DNA of 64,000 bases from Chersky-840 sp963848335 (GTDB taxonomy: Bacteria > Actinomycetota > Acidimicrobiia > Acidimicrobiales > UBA8190). Below are positions 36,976 to 47,367 of this stretch, piece by piece. The DNA is taken from contig CAWKDD010000003.1 in the NCBI GenBank assembly GCA_963848335.1, positions 558,001 through 622,000 on the forward strand. The letters are read 5' to 3'. The position numbers were made by a program, and so were the translations under genes. Every line of letters begins with the position of its first letter. Positions within the stretch are counted from its first letter, which is position 1. The notes beneath the pieces were generated by a model that saw nothing but the letters and a program-made list of their open reading frames with translations, had not been told where the DNA came from and did not search any database.

Positions 36976-38089
36976 TCAGTCGAGAGCGGGGAAGTCCGCC
37001 CCCAGGCGGGTGAACGGCCCCACCACCGCACCGCCGTCGACTTGGGCACCGGGCCCGAGCACGGCGAAGGGCCCCACCCGGGCGTCCTCGCCGATCTCGG
37101 CGCGCAGCACGGTGCTCTTGGTCACCTTGGCGCCCGCCCCGACGATGCTGTCGACGATGTGGCAGTCGGGCCCGATCTCGGCGCCGGCACCCAGGGTGCA
37201 CTCCCCTTGCAGGACCACGCCGGGCAGCAGGACGACGTCGGCTTCGAGGCGGGCGCGCGGCGTCGACGTAGGTGTTCTCCGGGTCCCACATGGTCACGCC
37301 CCGGCGCATCCAACGCTCGTTGATGCGGTCGCGCAGCTCGGCGTCGGCTACGGCCAGCTGGGCCCGGTCGTTGACCCCGGCGGCCTCCATGGGGTCGCCC
37401 ACCACGAGTGACTCGACGCCGTAGCCGGCGTCGTGCAGCACCTCGTAGATGCCGGTGAGGCAGTGCTCCCCGGTGCGGACCACGGGCCGCAAGCGGCGCA
37501 GGGCCGGCGCCAGCACCGTGTGGCGGAAGCAGTGGATGGTGGTGGCCACCTCGTCGACGAAGGCGTCGTCCTCGTGCACGTCGGCGGCCTCGACGACGCG
37601 CACCACGGCGTCGTCCTTGCCCCGCACCACGCGGTCGTAGCCGGTGGGGTCGGGAAGCACGGCCGTGAGCAATGTGGCGGCGGCGCCGGTGTTGCGATGG
37701 TGCCGGACGAGGGCGGCCAGCGTCGGCGGGCGCACGAGCGGAGTGTCACCGGGAAGCACCACCACGTCTCCGTCGGCGTCGAGGAGCCCGTCGGGCAGAG
37801 CGGTGAGACCCACGGCCAGGGCGTCGCCGGTCCCGAGCTGGGCGGTCTGCTCCACGAACTCGATGGCCAGCGAGTGCGGGGCGTGATCGACGAGCGTCTT
37901 GGTCACCCAGTCACCCCGGTGTCCCACCACCACCACGACCTTGCGCACGGGGAGCTCGGCCAGCGCGTCGAGGACGTGCAGGATCATGGGACGCCCGCAC
38001 AGCCGGTGGAGGGGCTTCGGACGCGACGAGCGCATCCTCGTCCCCTCGCCGGCGGCGAGCACCACGGCTGAGAGCGGCCTCGTCTCCAT
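36976..38089 (-). CDS. glmU: GlmU-like N-acetylglucosamine-1-phosphate uridylyltransferase, short C-terminus, one frameshift
   Basis: ATG 38089 opens a nucleotidyltransferase: 'SAVVLAAGEGTRMRSSRPKP' (UTP-binding LxxGxGTxMxSxxPK), 'QTAQLGTGDALAVGL' and 'VVLPGDTPLVRP'. 'RWMRRGVTMWDPENTYVDA' is the linker to the left-handed beta-helix. Near 37250 the frame shifts and the helix continues 'LPGVVLQGECTLGAGAEIG', 'CHIVDSIVGAGAKVTKSTVL' and 'VGPFTRLGADFPALD', then stops. The total is about 371 residues against about 450-495 for bifunctional GlmU. The missing part would carry the acetyltransferase catalytic His/Tyr and acetyl-CoA site. UDP-GlcNAc pyrophosphorylase activity is expected; acetyltransferase activity is doubtful. 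No good Shine-Dalgarno is visible. Confidence 0.88.
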
Positions 38090-38186
38090 GAGGTTTAGTC
38101 TGTCACCCGATGACGGGGGGGACAGCGCAGTCCATGACCACCTCGGGCGCCCCCGATGCGCCCGGGACGAGGCCCTCCCCCGCCCG

Positions 38187-39787
38187 ATGCCCGTCCTGAG
38201 CTCGGCGATCGACCCCGGCTCGGACGCGTACCGCCAGAACCGGGCGGCCATGGAGTCCGCCCTGGCCGAGGTCGAAGAGCAGCTGGCGGTGGCCCGGGGC
38301 GGCGGCGGCCCCCGGTATGTGGAGCGCCACCGGGGGCGGGGGAAGATGCTCGCCCACGAGCGCGTCGAGCTGCTGCTCGACCGGGACTCCCCCTTCCTCG
38401 AGATCGCCCCGCTGGCGGCGTGGGGGACGGACTACGCCGTGGGGGCGAGCCTGGTCTCGGGCATCGGCGTGGTGAGCGGGGTCGAGTGCCTCGTGTCGGC
38501 CAACGACCCGACGGTGCGCGGGGGCGCCACCAATCCCTTCACCATGCGCAAGTCGTCGCGCCTGGCCGACATCGCGCTCGAGAACCGGCTGCCGTCGATC
38601 AGCCTGGTCGAGTCCGGGGGAGCGGACCTGCCCACCCAGTCCGAGATCTTCATCCCCGGCGGGCGGGGATTTCGCGACCTGACCCAGCGCTCGGCGGCCG
38701 CCGTCCCCACCATCGCCCTCGTGTTCGGGAACTCCACCGCGGGCGGGGCCTACGTCCCGGGCATGAGCGACCACATCGTGATGATCGAGGGACGCTCCAA
38801 GGTGTTCCTGGGCGGGCCGCCGCTCGTGAAGATGGCGACGGGCGAGGAGTCCGACGACGAGGAGCTCGGGGGCGCGTCCATGCACGCCCGGGTGAGCGGC
38901 CTGGCCGACTACCTGGCCACCGACGAGACCGACGCCATCCGCATCGGACGCGCCATCGTCTCCCGGCTCAACTGGCACAAGCACGGGCCGGGCCCGTCGA
39001 TGCCCGCCGACGAGCCGGTGCACGACCCCGACGAGCTCCTGGGCATCGCGTCGGCCGACCTGCGCGTCCCCTTCGACCCGCGCGACGTGCTGGCCCGGGT
39101 GGTGGACGGGTCGCGCTTCGACGAGTTCAAGCCGCTGTACGGACCGAGCCTCGTCACGGGCTGGGCGTCGATCCACGGGTATCCCGTCGGGGTCCTCGCC
39201 AACCACCGCGGCGTCCTGTTCAGCGAGGAGTCCAACAAGGCGACGCAGTTCATCCAGCTGTGCAACCAGACCGACGTCCCCCTGCTGTTCCTGCAGAACA
39301 CCACCGGGTACATGGTGGGCAAGGAGTACGAGCAGCGCGGCATCATCAAGGACGGCGCCAAGATGATCAACGCCGTGTCGAACTCCCGGGTCCCCCATCT
39401 CACGGTCAACATCGGTGCGTCGTACGGGGCGGGCAACTACGGGATGTGCGGCCGGGCCTACAACCCACGGTTCCTCTTCTCCTGGCCCAACGCCCGCTCG
39501 GCGGTGATGGGGCCCGCCCAGCTCGCCGGCGTGCTGTCCATCGTGGCCCGCCAGGGGGCCGCCGCCCGGGGCGAGGACTTCGACGAGGAGGCCGACGCCC
39601 AGATGCGGGCCATGGTCGAGTCCCAGATCGAGACGCGAGTCCCTGCCCCTGTTCCTCACCGCCCGGCTCTACGACGACGGCATCATCGACCCCCGCGACA
39701 CCCGCCACGTGCTCGGCATGTGCCTGTCGGTCGATCCACAACACCCCCATCCACGGCACGCGCGGCTACGGCGTGTTCCGGATGTGA
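38187..39787 (+). CDS. acyl-CoA carboxylase carboxyltransferase (beta) subunit, two frameshifts near the 3' end
   Basis: From ATG 38187, about 532 residues of a biotin-dependent carboxyltransferase: 'RHRGRGKMLAHERVELLLDR', 'VVSGVECLVSANDPTVRGG', 'SLVESGGADLPTQSEIF' and 'FGNSTAGGAYVPGMSDHIVM' (acyl-CoA oxyanion loop). Then 'LLFLQNTTGYMVGKEYEQRG' and 'IGASYGAGNYGMCGRAYNPR' follow (biotin-site glycines). The subfamily resembles methylcrotonyl- and geranyl-CoA carboxylases more than propionyl-CoA carboxylase. An inserted A near 39637 and a second shift near 39733 break the end; corrected, it closes 'LTARLYDDGIIDPRDTRHVL' and 'GTRGYGVFRM'. It transfers CO2 from carboxybiotin to an enoyl-CoA and works with the next gene. 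Confidence 0.88.
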
Positions 39788-39800
39788 CGCCCGTGACGGC

Positions 39801-41837
39801 GTGATCGCCAAGGTCCTCGTGGCCAACCGGGGCGAGATCGCGCGCCGCGTGATCCGCAGCGCGCACGCGCTCGGGATCCGCTGCGTGGCGGTGTGCTCGG
39901 ATCCCGACGCCGGCGCCCCGTACGTGTCCGAGGCCGACGAGTTCGTGCGCCTGCCCGGCGCCGCCCCGGCCGACACCTACCTCAACCGTCGACGCCGTGG
40001 TCGACGCGGCCGCTGTCCAGCGGAGCCGACGCCGTGCACCCCGGCTACGGGTTCCTGTCCGAGGACGCCGGGTTCGCCCGGGCCTGCGTGGCGGCGGGGC
40101 TCGTGTTCGTGGGGCCCCCGCCCGAGGTGATCGAGGCCATGGGCTCGAAGCTGGCGGCCAAGGCCACCGTGGCCGCCGCGGGGGTGCCCGTGCTCCCCAC
40201 GGTGGAGATCCCCGCCCGGCACCGGCGCCGGCGATGGGGGCACCGTCGCTCCCCGACGCCGTCCTCGACGCGGTGGCGGCCCTCGGGTGGCCCGCCCTGG
40301 TCAAGGCGTCGGCCGGCGGCGGCGGTCGCGGCATGCGGGTGGTGGAGGGCCCCGGGGCGCTCGCCGACGCGCTGGCCTCGGCGGCACGAGAGGCAGCCTC
40401 GGCCTTCGGGGACGGCACCGTGTTCGTGGAGCCCTACGTGGCGCGTCCCCGCCACGTCGAGGTGCAGATCCTCGGGGACTCGCACGGCAACGTCGTGCAC
40501 CTGTTCGAGCGCGAGTGCTCCATCCAGCGCCGCCACCAGAAGATCATCGAGGAGAGCCCCTCCCCCGGCGTGACTCCGGAGCTGCGGGCCGAGCTGGGAG
40601 CGGCGGCGGTGACCGTGGCTCGCACCATCGGCTACGTGAACGCCGGCACCGTCGAGTTCCTGGTCCTCCCCGACGGGCGCATCGCCTTCCTGGAGGTCAA
40701 CACCCGGCTCCAGGTCGAGCACCCCGTCACCGAGCTCGTCACCGGGCTCGACCTCGTGCGCCTGCAGCTCCTGGTGGCCGAAGGCATGGCGCTCCCCCCC
40801 GAGGTCCTCGAGGCCACGCGAGGGGACACGCCATCGAGGCGCGCCTGTACGCCGAGGACGCCACACGGGGATTCCAGCCGTCGGCGGGGCACCTGTACCG
40901 TTTCCGGGTCCCCGCCCTCGACGGAGTGCGGGTCGACAGCGGCGTGGAGGACGGCTCGGAGGTCCCCGTCCACTACGACCCCATGCTGGCCAAGGTCATC
41001 GCCTACGCCCCCACCCGCCACGAGGCGGCACGCGCCCTGGCCGGCGCGCTCGACGACGCCCGCATCCACGGTGTCACCACCAACCGCGACCTCCTGGTGC
41101 GCATCCTGCGGCACCCCGAGTTCCTGGCCGGCGACATCGACACCGGCTTCCTCGTCCGCCACGACCCTGCCGAGCTCGGCGCGCCGCGCGCCGACGCGTC
41201 GGCGCGCCGCCTCCACGCCGCCGCCGCCGCGCTGGGCGCCCAGGCCGGGCGCCGCGCCCGGGCCAAGGTGCTGGGGGCCATGCCCTCGGGCTGGCGCAAC
41301 AACCCGTCGGTGCCCCAGACCGCCCTCTACACCACGAGCGACGGTCCCATCGAGGTGGCGTACCGCTTCGACGGCGCCGGCCGATGCACGTACCTCGCCC
41401 TGGACGGCGACGTCCGGGGGGACGTGGCCGTGCTGTCGTGCGCCGCCGACGCCGTCGTGCTCGAGGTGGACGGGGTGTCCCGGCGCTACGAGGTCGCGCA
41501 GGCCGGGCCCACGACGTTCGTGGACGGTCCCGACGGATCGGGCGTGCTCACCGAGGTCGAGCGCTTCCCGCTGCCGGGGAGCCAGCTGGCGGCGGGCGCC
41601 CTGGTCGCCCCGCTGCCGGGGACCGTGGTCAAGGTGGCCGTCGCCGCCGGCGACCCCGTGGCCGCGGGCGACACCCTGGTGGCCATCGAGGCCATGAAGA
41701 TGGAGCACGAGGTGCGCGCCCCCTCGGAGGGGATCGTGACCGAGGTCCACGTCACCGCGGGCGAACAGGTCGAAGCGGGCCGGCTGCTCGTGGTCATCGA
41801 CGGTCCCGGCGGAGACGGTCCGGGCGTGGGGGCCTGA
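39801..41837 (+). CDS. acyl-CoA carboxylase biotin carboxylase/BCCP (alpha) subunit, about three frameshifts
   Basis: GTG 39801 begins 'VIAKVLVANRGEIARRVIRS', the biotin carboxylase N-terminus. Subsequent blocks in alternating frames are 'HPGYGFLSEDAGFARAC', 'VKASAGGGGRGMRVVEG' (ATP-grasp loop), 'RHVEVQILGDSHGNVVHLFE', 'CSIQRRHQKIIEESP' and 'FLEVNTRLQVEHPVTE'. Shifts lie near 39990, 40225 and 40830. The C-terminal part is continuous and ends in a biotinyl domain with 'AIEAMKMEHEVRAP', where the Lys of EAMKM is biotinylated. The full length of about 675 residues fits AccA/MccA/AtuF-type subunits. It starts 13 bases after the beta subunit and overlaps the ATG of the next gene, so they form an operon. 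Confidence 0.9.
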
Positions 41838-43685
41838 TGCCCGAGGTCCTGCGCATCGCCAACTGCTCGGGCTTCTTCGGCGACCGGCTCGCCGCTCCGC
41901 GCGAGCTGCTCGAAGGGGGGCCGATCGACGTCCTCACCGGCGACTACCTCGCCGAGCTCACGATGCTGATCCTGTGGAAGTCGCGCCAGCGTGACCCGTC
42001 GCTGGGCTTCGCCCGCACCTTCTACCGCCAGATGGAGGACGTCCTCGGCACCTGCGTCGACCGCGGCGTCAAGGTGGTCGCCAACGCCGGCGGCCTCAAC
42101 CCGGCGGGACTGGCCCAGGCCCTGCGCGAGCTCGCGACCAAGCTCGGCGTCGACGCCAAGATCGCCCACGTGGAGGGCGACGACATCCTCGGTCGCCTGG
42201 GCTCGTTGCAGGCGGCCGGCGATCCCCTGGCGCACCTCGACACCGGCCGGCCCCTGGCCGAGGCCGGGAGCGAGCCCGTGAGCGCCAACGCCTACCTGGG
42301 CGGGTTCGGGATCGCCGAGGCCCTGGCGGGAGGGGCCGACGTGGTGGTGACCGGGCGCGTCACGGACGCGTCGCTCGTGGTCGGGCCGGCCGCGTGGCAC
42401 TTCGGGTGGGGCGCGCACCGACTGGGACCGATTGGCCGGCGCGGTGGTGGTGGGCCACGTCATCGAGTGCGGCACCCAGGCCACGGGGGGCAACTACGCG
42501 TTCTTCCGCGACGTGCCGGGCCTCGAGCATCCCGGCTTCCCCATCGCCGAGATGGCCGAGGACGGCTCGGCGGTGATCACCAAGCACCCCGGGACCGGCG
42601 GCGAGGTGTCGGTCGGAACGGTCACCGCCCAGCTCCTCTACGAGATCGGCGCCCCGCTGTACGCCAACCCCGACGTGGTGGCGGACTTCTCGACCATCCA
42701 CCTCGAACAGCTGGAGCGCGACCGCGTGCGCGTCTCGGGTGTGCGCGGGCGACCGGCGCCGGAGAAGCTCAAGGTGTCGGTCAACCTGCTGGGCGGATGG
42801 CGCAACACCATGACCTTCGTGCTGACCGGCCTCGAGGTGGAGGCCAAGGCGGCCCTGGTGCGCCGCACCCTGGACGAGCTCGTGGGCGGGGCGTCGGGCT
42901 TCGCCGACTACGACGTCCGCCTGATCCGCACCGACGTCCCCGACGCGCCCACCAACGAGCAGGCCAGCGCCCAGCTGCGCGTCACGGTCAAGGACCCCGA
43001 CCCCGACGTGGTGGGCCGGCGCTTCTCCAACGCCGCGACCGAGCTGGCGCTGGCGAGCTACCCGGGTTTCTACCTGACGTCCCCTCCCGGCGAGGCCAGC
43101 GCCTACGGCGTGTTCTGGCCGACGCTGGTGGCGCGCCAGGACGTCGAGGAGATCGTGGTCCACCACGACGGACGGCGCGTCCCCATCCCGACGGCACCGA
43201 CCCCGCCGGCGGCTCTGCCCCAGCAGCTGTCCACAGGCGCGCCCGGCACGCGCCGCAGGACGGTCATGACGTGGGCGACACGCGCCCCATGGCGCTGGGC
43301 ACGGTGATCGGGGCCCGGTCCGGTGACAAGGGGGGCAATGCCAACGTCGGCCTGTGGGCGCGCAGCGAAGCGGCCTTCGCCTGGCTGGCCAGCGCGCTCA
43401 CCGTGGACTGCTTCCGGCAGCTGGTGCCGGAGGCCGAGCACCTCGAGGTCGACCGCTACGAGCTGGAGAACCTGTGGGCGCTCAACTTCGTGGTGCACGG
43501 GCTCCTGGGCGAGGGCGTGGCCTCCTCGACCCGGCCCGACCCCCAGGCCAAGAGCCTGGGCGAGTACCTGCGCTCCCGCCTGGTGGCGATGCCCGTGGCG
43601 TTGCTCGCCGACGCAGCTGCGGCCGACTCCCCCACCGCCGACCCCGAGCGCGGCCGGCATCCCCGACGACGACGACCCGAGGTGA
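41837..43685 (+). CDS. AtuA-like protein (acyclic terpene utilization family, DUF1446), frameshifts
   Basis: ATG 41837 overlaps the previous TGA. The N-terminal 470 residues match the AtuA/DUF1446 family: 'IANCSGFFGDRLAAPRELLE', 'DVLTGDYLAELTMLIL', 'VVANAGGLNPAGLAQALREL' and 'VVVTGRVTDASLVVGPA'. After a shift near 42425 come 'GTQATGGNYAFF' and 'KVSVNLLGGWRNTM'. After a second near 43245 comes the C-terminal ferredoxin-like AtuA domain ('VIGARSGDKGGNANVGLWAR', 'LENLWALNFVVHGLLG'). A third small shift near 43655 gives the natural stop at 43685, 'GIPDDDDPR'. AtuA is required for geraniol/citronellol use in Pseudomonas, but its reaction is not established. The C-terminal domain could also be a separate gene from ATG 43290. 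Confidence 0.85.
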
Positions 43686-43688
43686 CCC

Positions 43689-44852
43689 GTGGACTTCCAT
43701 GAGACCGAAGAACAGCAGATGCTGCGGGAGGCGGTGAGCGGCATCGCCGCCAAGTACGGCCACACCTACTTCGCCGAGAAGGCCCGCGCCGACGAGCGCG
43801 CCGACGAGCTGTGGGACGAGCTCGCCGAAGGCGGCTACCTCGGGGTCAACGTCCCCGCCGAGTACGGCGGGGGCGGGATGGGGATCTCCGAGCTCGCCAT
43901 CGTCCTCGAGGAGCTGGCCACCAACGGCTGTCCTCTGCTCCTGCTCGTGGTGTCGCCCGCCATCTGCGCCACCATCATCTCCCACTTCGGCCTGGAGGAG
44001 CAGAAGCAGAAGTGGCTGCCGCGCTTCGGCTCGGGCGAGCTCAAGATGGCCTTCGCCATCACCGAGCCCGACGCCGGTTCCAACAGCCATCGCATCGCCA
44101 CCTCGGCGGTACGCGACGGCGACGTCTACCGGCTGTCGGGGACGAAGTACTACATCTCGGGCGCGGACGAGTCCGAAGCCGTGCTGGTGGTGACGCGCAC
44201 CGGGGTCGACGAGGACACCGGACGGGGCCGTCTGTCGTTGTTCATCGTCGACCTCGACAGCCCCGGACTCGACAAGACGCTCATCCCCGTCGAGATCGTC
44301 GCCCCCGAGAAGCAGTACACGCTGTTCTTCGACAACGTCGAGGTCCCCGCCGATCGCCTGCTCGGCACCGAGGGCGACGGCCTGCGCCAGGTGTTCGTGG
44401 GACTGAACCCCGAGCGCATCATGACCGCGGCGATGGCCAACGGCATCGGGCGCTACGCGCTCGACAAGGCCGCCGCCTACGCCCGGGACCGGTCGGTGTG
44501 GGGGACGCCCATCGCCCGGCACCAGGGGATCTCTCACCCGTTGGCCAAGGCCAAGATCGAAGTCGAGCTGGCGCGGCTCATGTGCCAGAAAGCGGCGTGG
44601 GCCTGTGACACCGGCGCGGATGCCGGGGTGGCGGGCGAAGCCGCCAACATGGCCAAGTACGCGGCGGCCGAGGCGGCGCTGGCCGCGCTCGACCAGTCCA
44701 TCCAGACGCACGGGGGCAACGGGATGTCCTCGGAATTCGGCCTCGCCGACATGTGGGGTCTGGCCCGCCTGATGCGCACCGCCCCCGTGAGCCGGGAGAT
44801 GATCCTGAACTTCATCGGCCAGCACTCTCTGCAGCTCCCGAAGTCCTACTAG
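43689..44852 (+). CDS. acyl-CoA dehydrogenase
   Basis: 387 residues from GTG 43689, with GAGG upstream. 'KMAFAITEPDAGSNSHRIAT' and 'GTKYYISGADESEAVLVVTR' are the FAD/substrate blocks of the family; 'DRSVWGTPIARHQGISH' and 'IQTHGGNGMSSEFGLADMW' match the C-terminal helices. A catalytic Glu at the usual position (GYxxE/xE) is not certain by eye. It forms a trans double bond in an acyl-CoA thioester with electron transfer to ETF. As last gene of the carboxylase-AtuA operon it would produce the 2-enoyl-CoA that the carboxylase uses, for example a citronellyl-, isovaleryl- or related branched acyl-CoA. Confidence 0.93.
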   Translation: MDFHETEEQQMLREAVSGIAAKYGHTYFAEKARADERADELWDELAEGGYLGVNVPAEYGGGGMGISELAIVLEELATNGCPLLLLVVSPAICATIISHFGLEEQKQKWLPRFGSGELKMAFAITEPDAGSNSHRIATSAVRDGDVYRLSGTKYYISGADESEAVLVVTRTGVDEDTGRGRLSLFIVDLDSPGLDKTLIPVEIVAPEKQYTLFFDNVEVPADRLLGTEGDGLRQVFVGLNPERIMTAAMANGIGRYALDKAAAYARDRSVWGTPIARHQGISHPLAKAKIEVELARLMCQKAAWACDTGADAGVAGEAANMAKYAAAEAALAALDQSIQTHGGNGMSSEFGLADMWGLARLMRTAPVSREMILNFIGQHSLQLPKSY

Positions 44853-44892
44853 GGAACCACCCCTGGCTATATTCCAGCGTAAGGGGGAGTCG

Positions 44893-45582
44893 ATGAAGCT
44901 CAGTGTGCTGATGCCCATCTACAACGAGGCCGCTACCCTCACCTCGGCGGTGGAGCGCGTGCTCGAGGTGGACTACCCCTGTGCGATCGAGCTCGTCCTC
45001 GTCGACGACGGCAGCACCGACGGCACCGCCAAGCTGCTCGAGGAGCTCGACGACCCCCGCCTGGTGAAGCAGACCCATGCCGTCAACAGCGGCAAGGGGG
45101 CGGCCATCCGCACCGCCGTGGCGCTGGCCACGGGCGACTACGTGATCATCTGCGACGCCGACCTGGAATACACGCCCTCGGACATCCCGGTCCTCCTCGA
45201 GCCCATCCTCCGAGGTGAGGCGGAGGTCGTCTTCGGGACGCGCTCGTTCGGCAGCCACACTGCGTACTCGTTCTGGTACGTCATGGGCAACAAGGCCGTG
45301 ACCATGGCCGCCAACGTGTTGTTCAACGCGTGGCTGAGCGACCTCGAGACATGTTTCAAGCTCATGCCGCTCGCGCTGTACCGGGACCTCGACCTGCGCG
45401 AGAACGGCTTCGGTGTCGAGCCGGAGATCACCGCCAAGCTCCTGAAGCGGCACGTGCGACCCTACGAGGTGCCGATCAACTACCGGGCCCGCGGACGAGA
45501 GCAGGGGAAGAAGCTCACCTGGCGCGACGGCGTCAAGGCCCTGTGGGTCCTCACCCGGATCCGCTTCCGGACGGGCTCCTGA
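44893..45582 (+). CDS. GT2 family glycosyltransferase
   Basis: 229 residues; ATG 44893 follows AAGGGGGAG. 'LSVLMPIYNEAATLTSAVER', 'ELVLVDDGSTDGTAKLLEEL', 'NSGKGAAIRTAVALATGDYV' and 'IICDADLEYTPSD' are GT2 motifs with a DxD equivalent (DAD). 'LSDLETCFKLMP' and 'ENGFGVEPEITAKLLKR' are found in DPM1-like polyprenol-phosphate glycosyltransferases. It has no membrane helix, as in bacterial Ppm1-type catalytic domains. It stands apart from the main polysaccharide cluster; the product may be a lipid-linked sugar for glycoprotein or glycolipid synthesis. Confidence 0.9.
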   Translation: MKLSVLMPIYNEAATLTSAVERVLEVDYPCAIELVLVDDGSTDGTAKLLEELDDPRLVKQTHAVNSGKGAAIRTAVALATGDYVIICDADLEYTPSDIPVLLEPILRGEAEVVFGTRSFGSHTAYSFWYVMGNKAVTMAANVLFNAWLSDLETCFKLMPLALYRDLDLRENGFGVEPEITAKLLKRHVRPYEVPINYRARGREQGKKLTWRDGVKALWVLTRIRFRTGS

Positions 45583-45600
45583 ACGGGCCTGCTGGGCGCG

Positions 45601-46326
45601 TCAGGGAGCGGGGGCGAAGCGCCGGGCGTCGTCGGCGGCGTACTTGGCCACCACGGTGTCGATCGCCGCGGTGCGCTCGACCGCCGCGGTCACCTCGGCG
45701 AGACGACTGCCGGGAAGGGCGAAGGTCATCTCGTCGGGCCGCATGCCGGTGCGGGCCCGGCTCAGCGCGCACCCCACGCTGGCGACGACCTCGTCGTGCT
45801 CCTTGGCCATGGCCACGATGTGACACTGCGGCTTGCCCTGGATCTTGAGTCCGGGCAAGGCGTCCGACAGCACCATCATCTGGCGGCCGTTGACCCGCAG
45901 GAGCACCACGTCGGGCAGGGCGGCAGCCTCGGCGACGGGGCCGTAGGTGATCGTCTCGGGGCGCTGCGAAATAGAGGGGATGGAGCCGACGGCCTCGGCG
46001 TCCACCCATCCCGACTCGAGCAACGCGGCGACGTCGTCGTTCCCGGCCACGTCCTCGAGGCTGGCCAGCCCGTGGGTGTAGCGGCCCACCGAGCAGTTGC
46101 CGTGGTCCTCGGGCGAGGTGGTGAAGCTGCGCTCGGCGGCCCGCACCCAGAAGACGCAGCCGGCGGGAACCCGCCCGGCCCGACCGTCGGCGGCGGGCTC
46201 GGACATGGGCTCGTCGAAGGCCGCCACACCGGCGGCGGCCTCGGGCCCGAAGGAGATGCCGATGGGAGGCAGTGCCAGGTGCAGCGCTTTGCTGAGGGAG
46301 TCGGCCAGGGATCGGTGGTCGGTCAT
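45601..46326 (-). CDS. DUF169 family protein
   Basis: About 241 residues. 'LALPPIGISFGPEAAAGVAA' opens the family; 'GCVFWVRAAERSFTTSPEDH' and 'NCSVGRYTHGL' carry conserved Cys residues that could hold a metal or iron-sulfur site. 'GCALSRARTGMRPDEMTFAL' is the conserved C-terminal block. DUF169 proteins are widespread in archaea and actinobacteria without an assigned reaction; I state no function. ATG 46326 is chosen (ATGs at 46335 and 46338 are alternatives). It ends 18 bases from the convergent GT2 gene. Confidence 0.82.
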   Translation of the reverse strand: MTDHRSLADSLSKALHLALPPIGISFGPEAAAGVAAFDEPMSEPAADGRAGRVPAGCVFWVRAAERSFTTSPEDHGNCSVGRYTHGLASLEDVAGNDDVAALLESGWVDAEAVGSIPSISQRPETITYGPVAEAAALPDVVLLRVNGRQMMVLSDALPGLKIQGKPQCHIVAMAKEHDEVVASVGCALSRARTGMRPDEMTFALPGSRLAEVTAAVERTAAIDTVVAKYAADDARRFAPAP

Positions 46327-46396
46327 GGCCGCCATCATCGGCGCCCCGACGGTGCCGGCACAAGCCTGCGGGCCGGTGACGGCCCGGCGCACCGGA

Positions 46397-46816
46397 CTAG
46401 CCCAGGCGCGCCGAGGAGTCGGCGACGAAGCTGAGCCGCACCTGCCGGTCGGGGTTGTCAGGGTTGGTGTCCACCAGCACGACACGCTGCCACGTGCCGA
46501 GGGCGGGCCGCCCCCCGAGCACGGGCACCACCAACGACGGGGACACGAGCACCGGGAGCAGGTGGTCGGCGCCGTGGCCCGGTGCGCCGTGGCGGTGCCG
46601 GTAGCGGTCGTCGCGCGGCAGCACGCGCTCGAGGGCCTCGGAAAGGTCGGCCTCGGAGCCCGAACCCGTCTCCATGACCGCCACGCCGGCGGTGGCGTGG
46701 GGGACGAACACCGAGCACAGGCCGTCGCCGCGCCCCATGCAGAAGCGCTCCACGTGATCGGTGATGTCGACCACCTGCCGACGCGACGTGTCCACGCCGA
46801 TCAGGGTGCTGTCCAC
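46397..46816 (-). CDS. YjbQ/UPF0047 family protein
   Basis: 139 residues, the standard size for this family. 'QVVDITDHVERFC', 'GLCSVFVPHATAGVAVMETG' (conserved HxTA) and 'YRHRHGAPGHGADHLLPVLV' (H-rich putative metal site) are followed by 'GTWQRVVLVDTN'. Family members form small trimers and have weak thiamine-phosphate synthase activity in E. coli complementation; the true role is unsettled. GTG 46816 overlaps the TAG of the glutathione peroxidase gene by one base, so translation is probably coupled. Confidence 0.88.
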   Translation of the reverse strand: MDSTLIGVDTSRRQVVDITDHVERFCMGRGDGLCSVFVPHATAGVAVMETGSGSEADLSEALERVLPRDDRYRHRHGAPGHGADHLLPVLVSPSLVVPVLGGRPALGTWQRVVLVDTNPDNPDRQVRLSFVADSSARLG

Positions 46817-47314
46817 TACGAGCCGCCGGGGAGTGCTCCCTCGACCGCGCCGACGAGGCCCGGGTCCTCGGGCTCGACCCCGGGCCGGAAGCGGGCCACG
46901 ATCTCCCCCTCGGGCGAGACGAGGAACTTCTCGAAGTTCCACTGGATGTCGCCGGCCTGCGCCTTCGGCGTCCTCCTTGGCGGTGAGCTGCTCGTAGAGG
47001 GGATGGCGACCAGGCCCGTTCACCTCGATCTTCTCGAACAGGGGGAAGGTCACCCCGTAGTTGACCGAGCAGAACTCGGCGATCTCGTCGGGCGATCCGG
47101 GCTCCTGCTCGAGGAATTGGTTGCAGGGGAAGCCGAGCACGCTGAACCCCTTGGACCCGTAGGTGTCCTGGAGCTTCTGGAGCCCCGCGTACTGCGGCGT
47201 CAGCCCGCAGCGCGACGCCACGTTGACGAGCAGCAGCGCCTTTCCCTTGAAAGGGGCCAGCGAGGACGGGGCACCCTGGAGCGTGTGGACGGGGATGTCG
47301 TAGAGGTCGGGCAC
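46816..47314 (-). CDS. glutathione peroxidase family (Cys-type), one frameshift
   Basis: GTG 47314 with AGGAGG four bases upstream. 'LLVNVASRCGLTPQYAGLQK' holds the peroxidatic Cys in the place of selenocysteine, 'GFPCNQFLEQEPGSPDEI' the resolving-loop block with Gln. After a shift near 46965 the protein continues 'DIQWNFEKFLVSPEGEIVAR' with the catalytic Trp-Asn, and ends at TAG 46816 ('LPGGS'). About 165 residues in all. In actinobacteria such enzymes usually use thioredoxin rather than glutathione to reduce hydroperoxides. The single-base break lies in GC-rich sequence and is probably a sequencing error. Confidence 0.9.
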
Positions 47315-47367
47315 GGTTCCTCCTGAGCGGGTCGTGGCGCGGCGGGTTTCACACTACCGTCGGCGCC

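Noticed and set aside
38103..39659. Minus-strand frame opposite the carboxyltransferase gene
   Set aside because: Composition is that of a reverse-complement shadow; the plus strand has all carboxyltransferase motifs.
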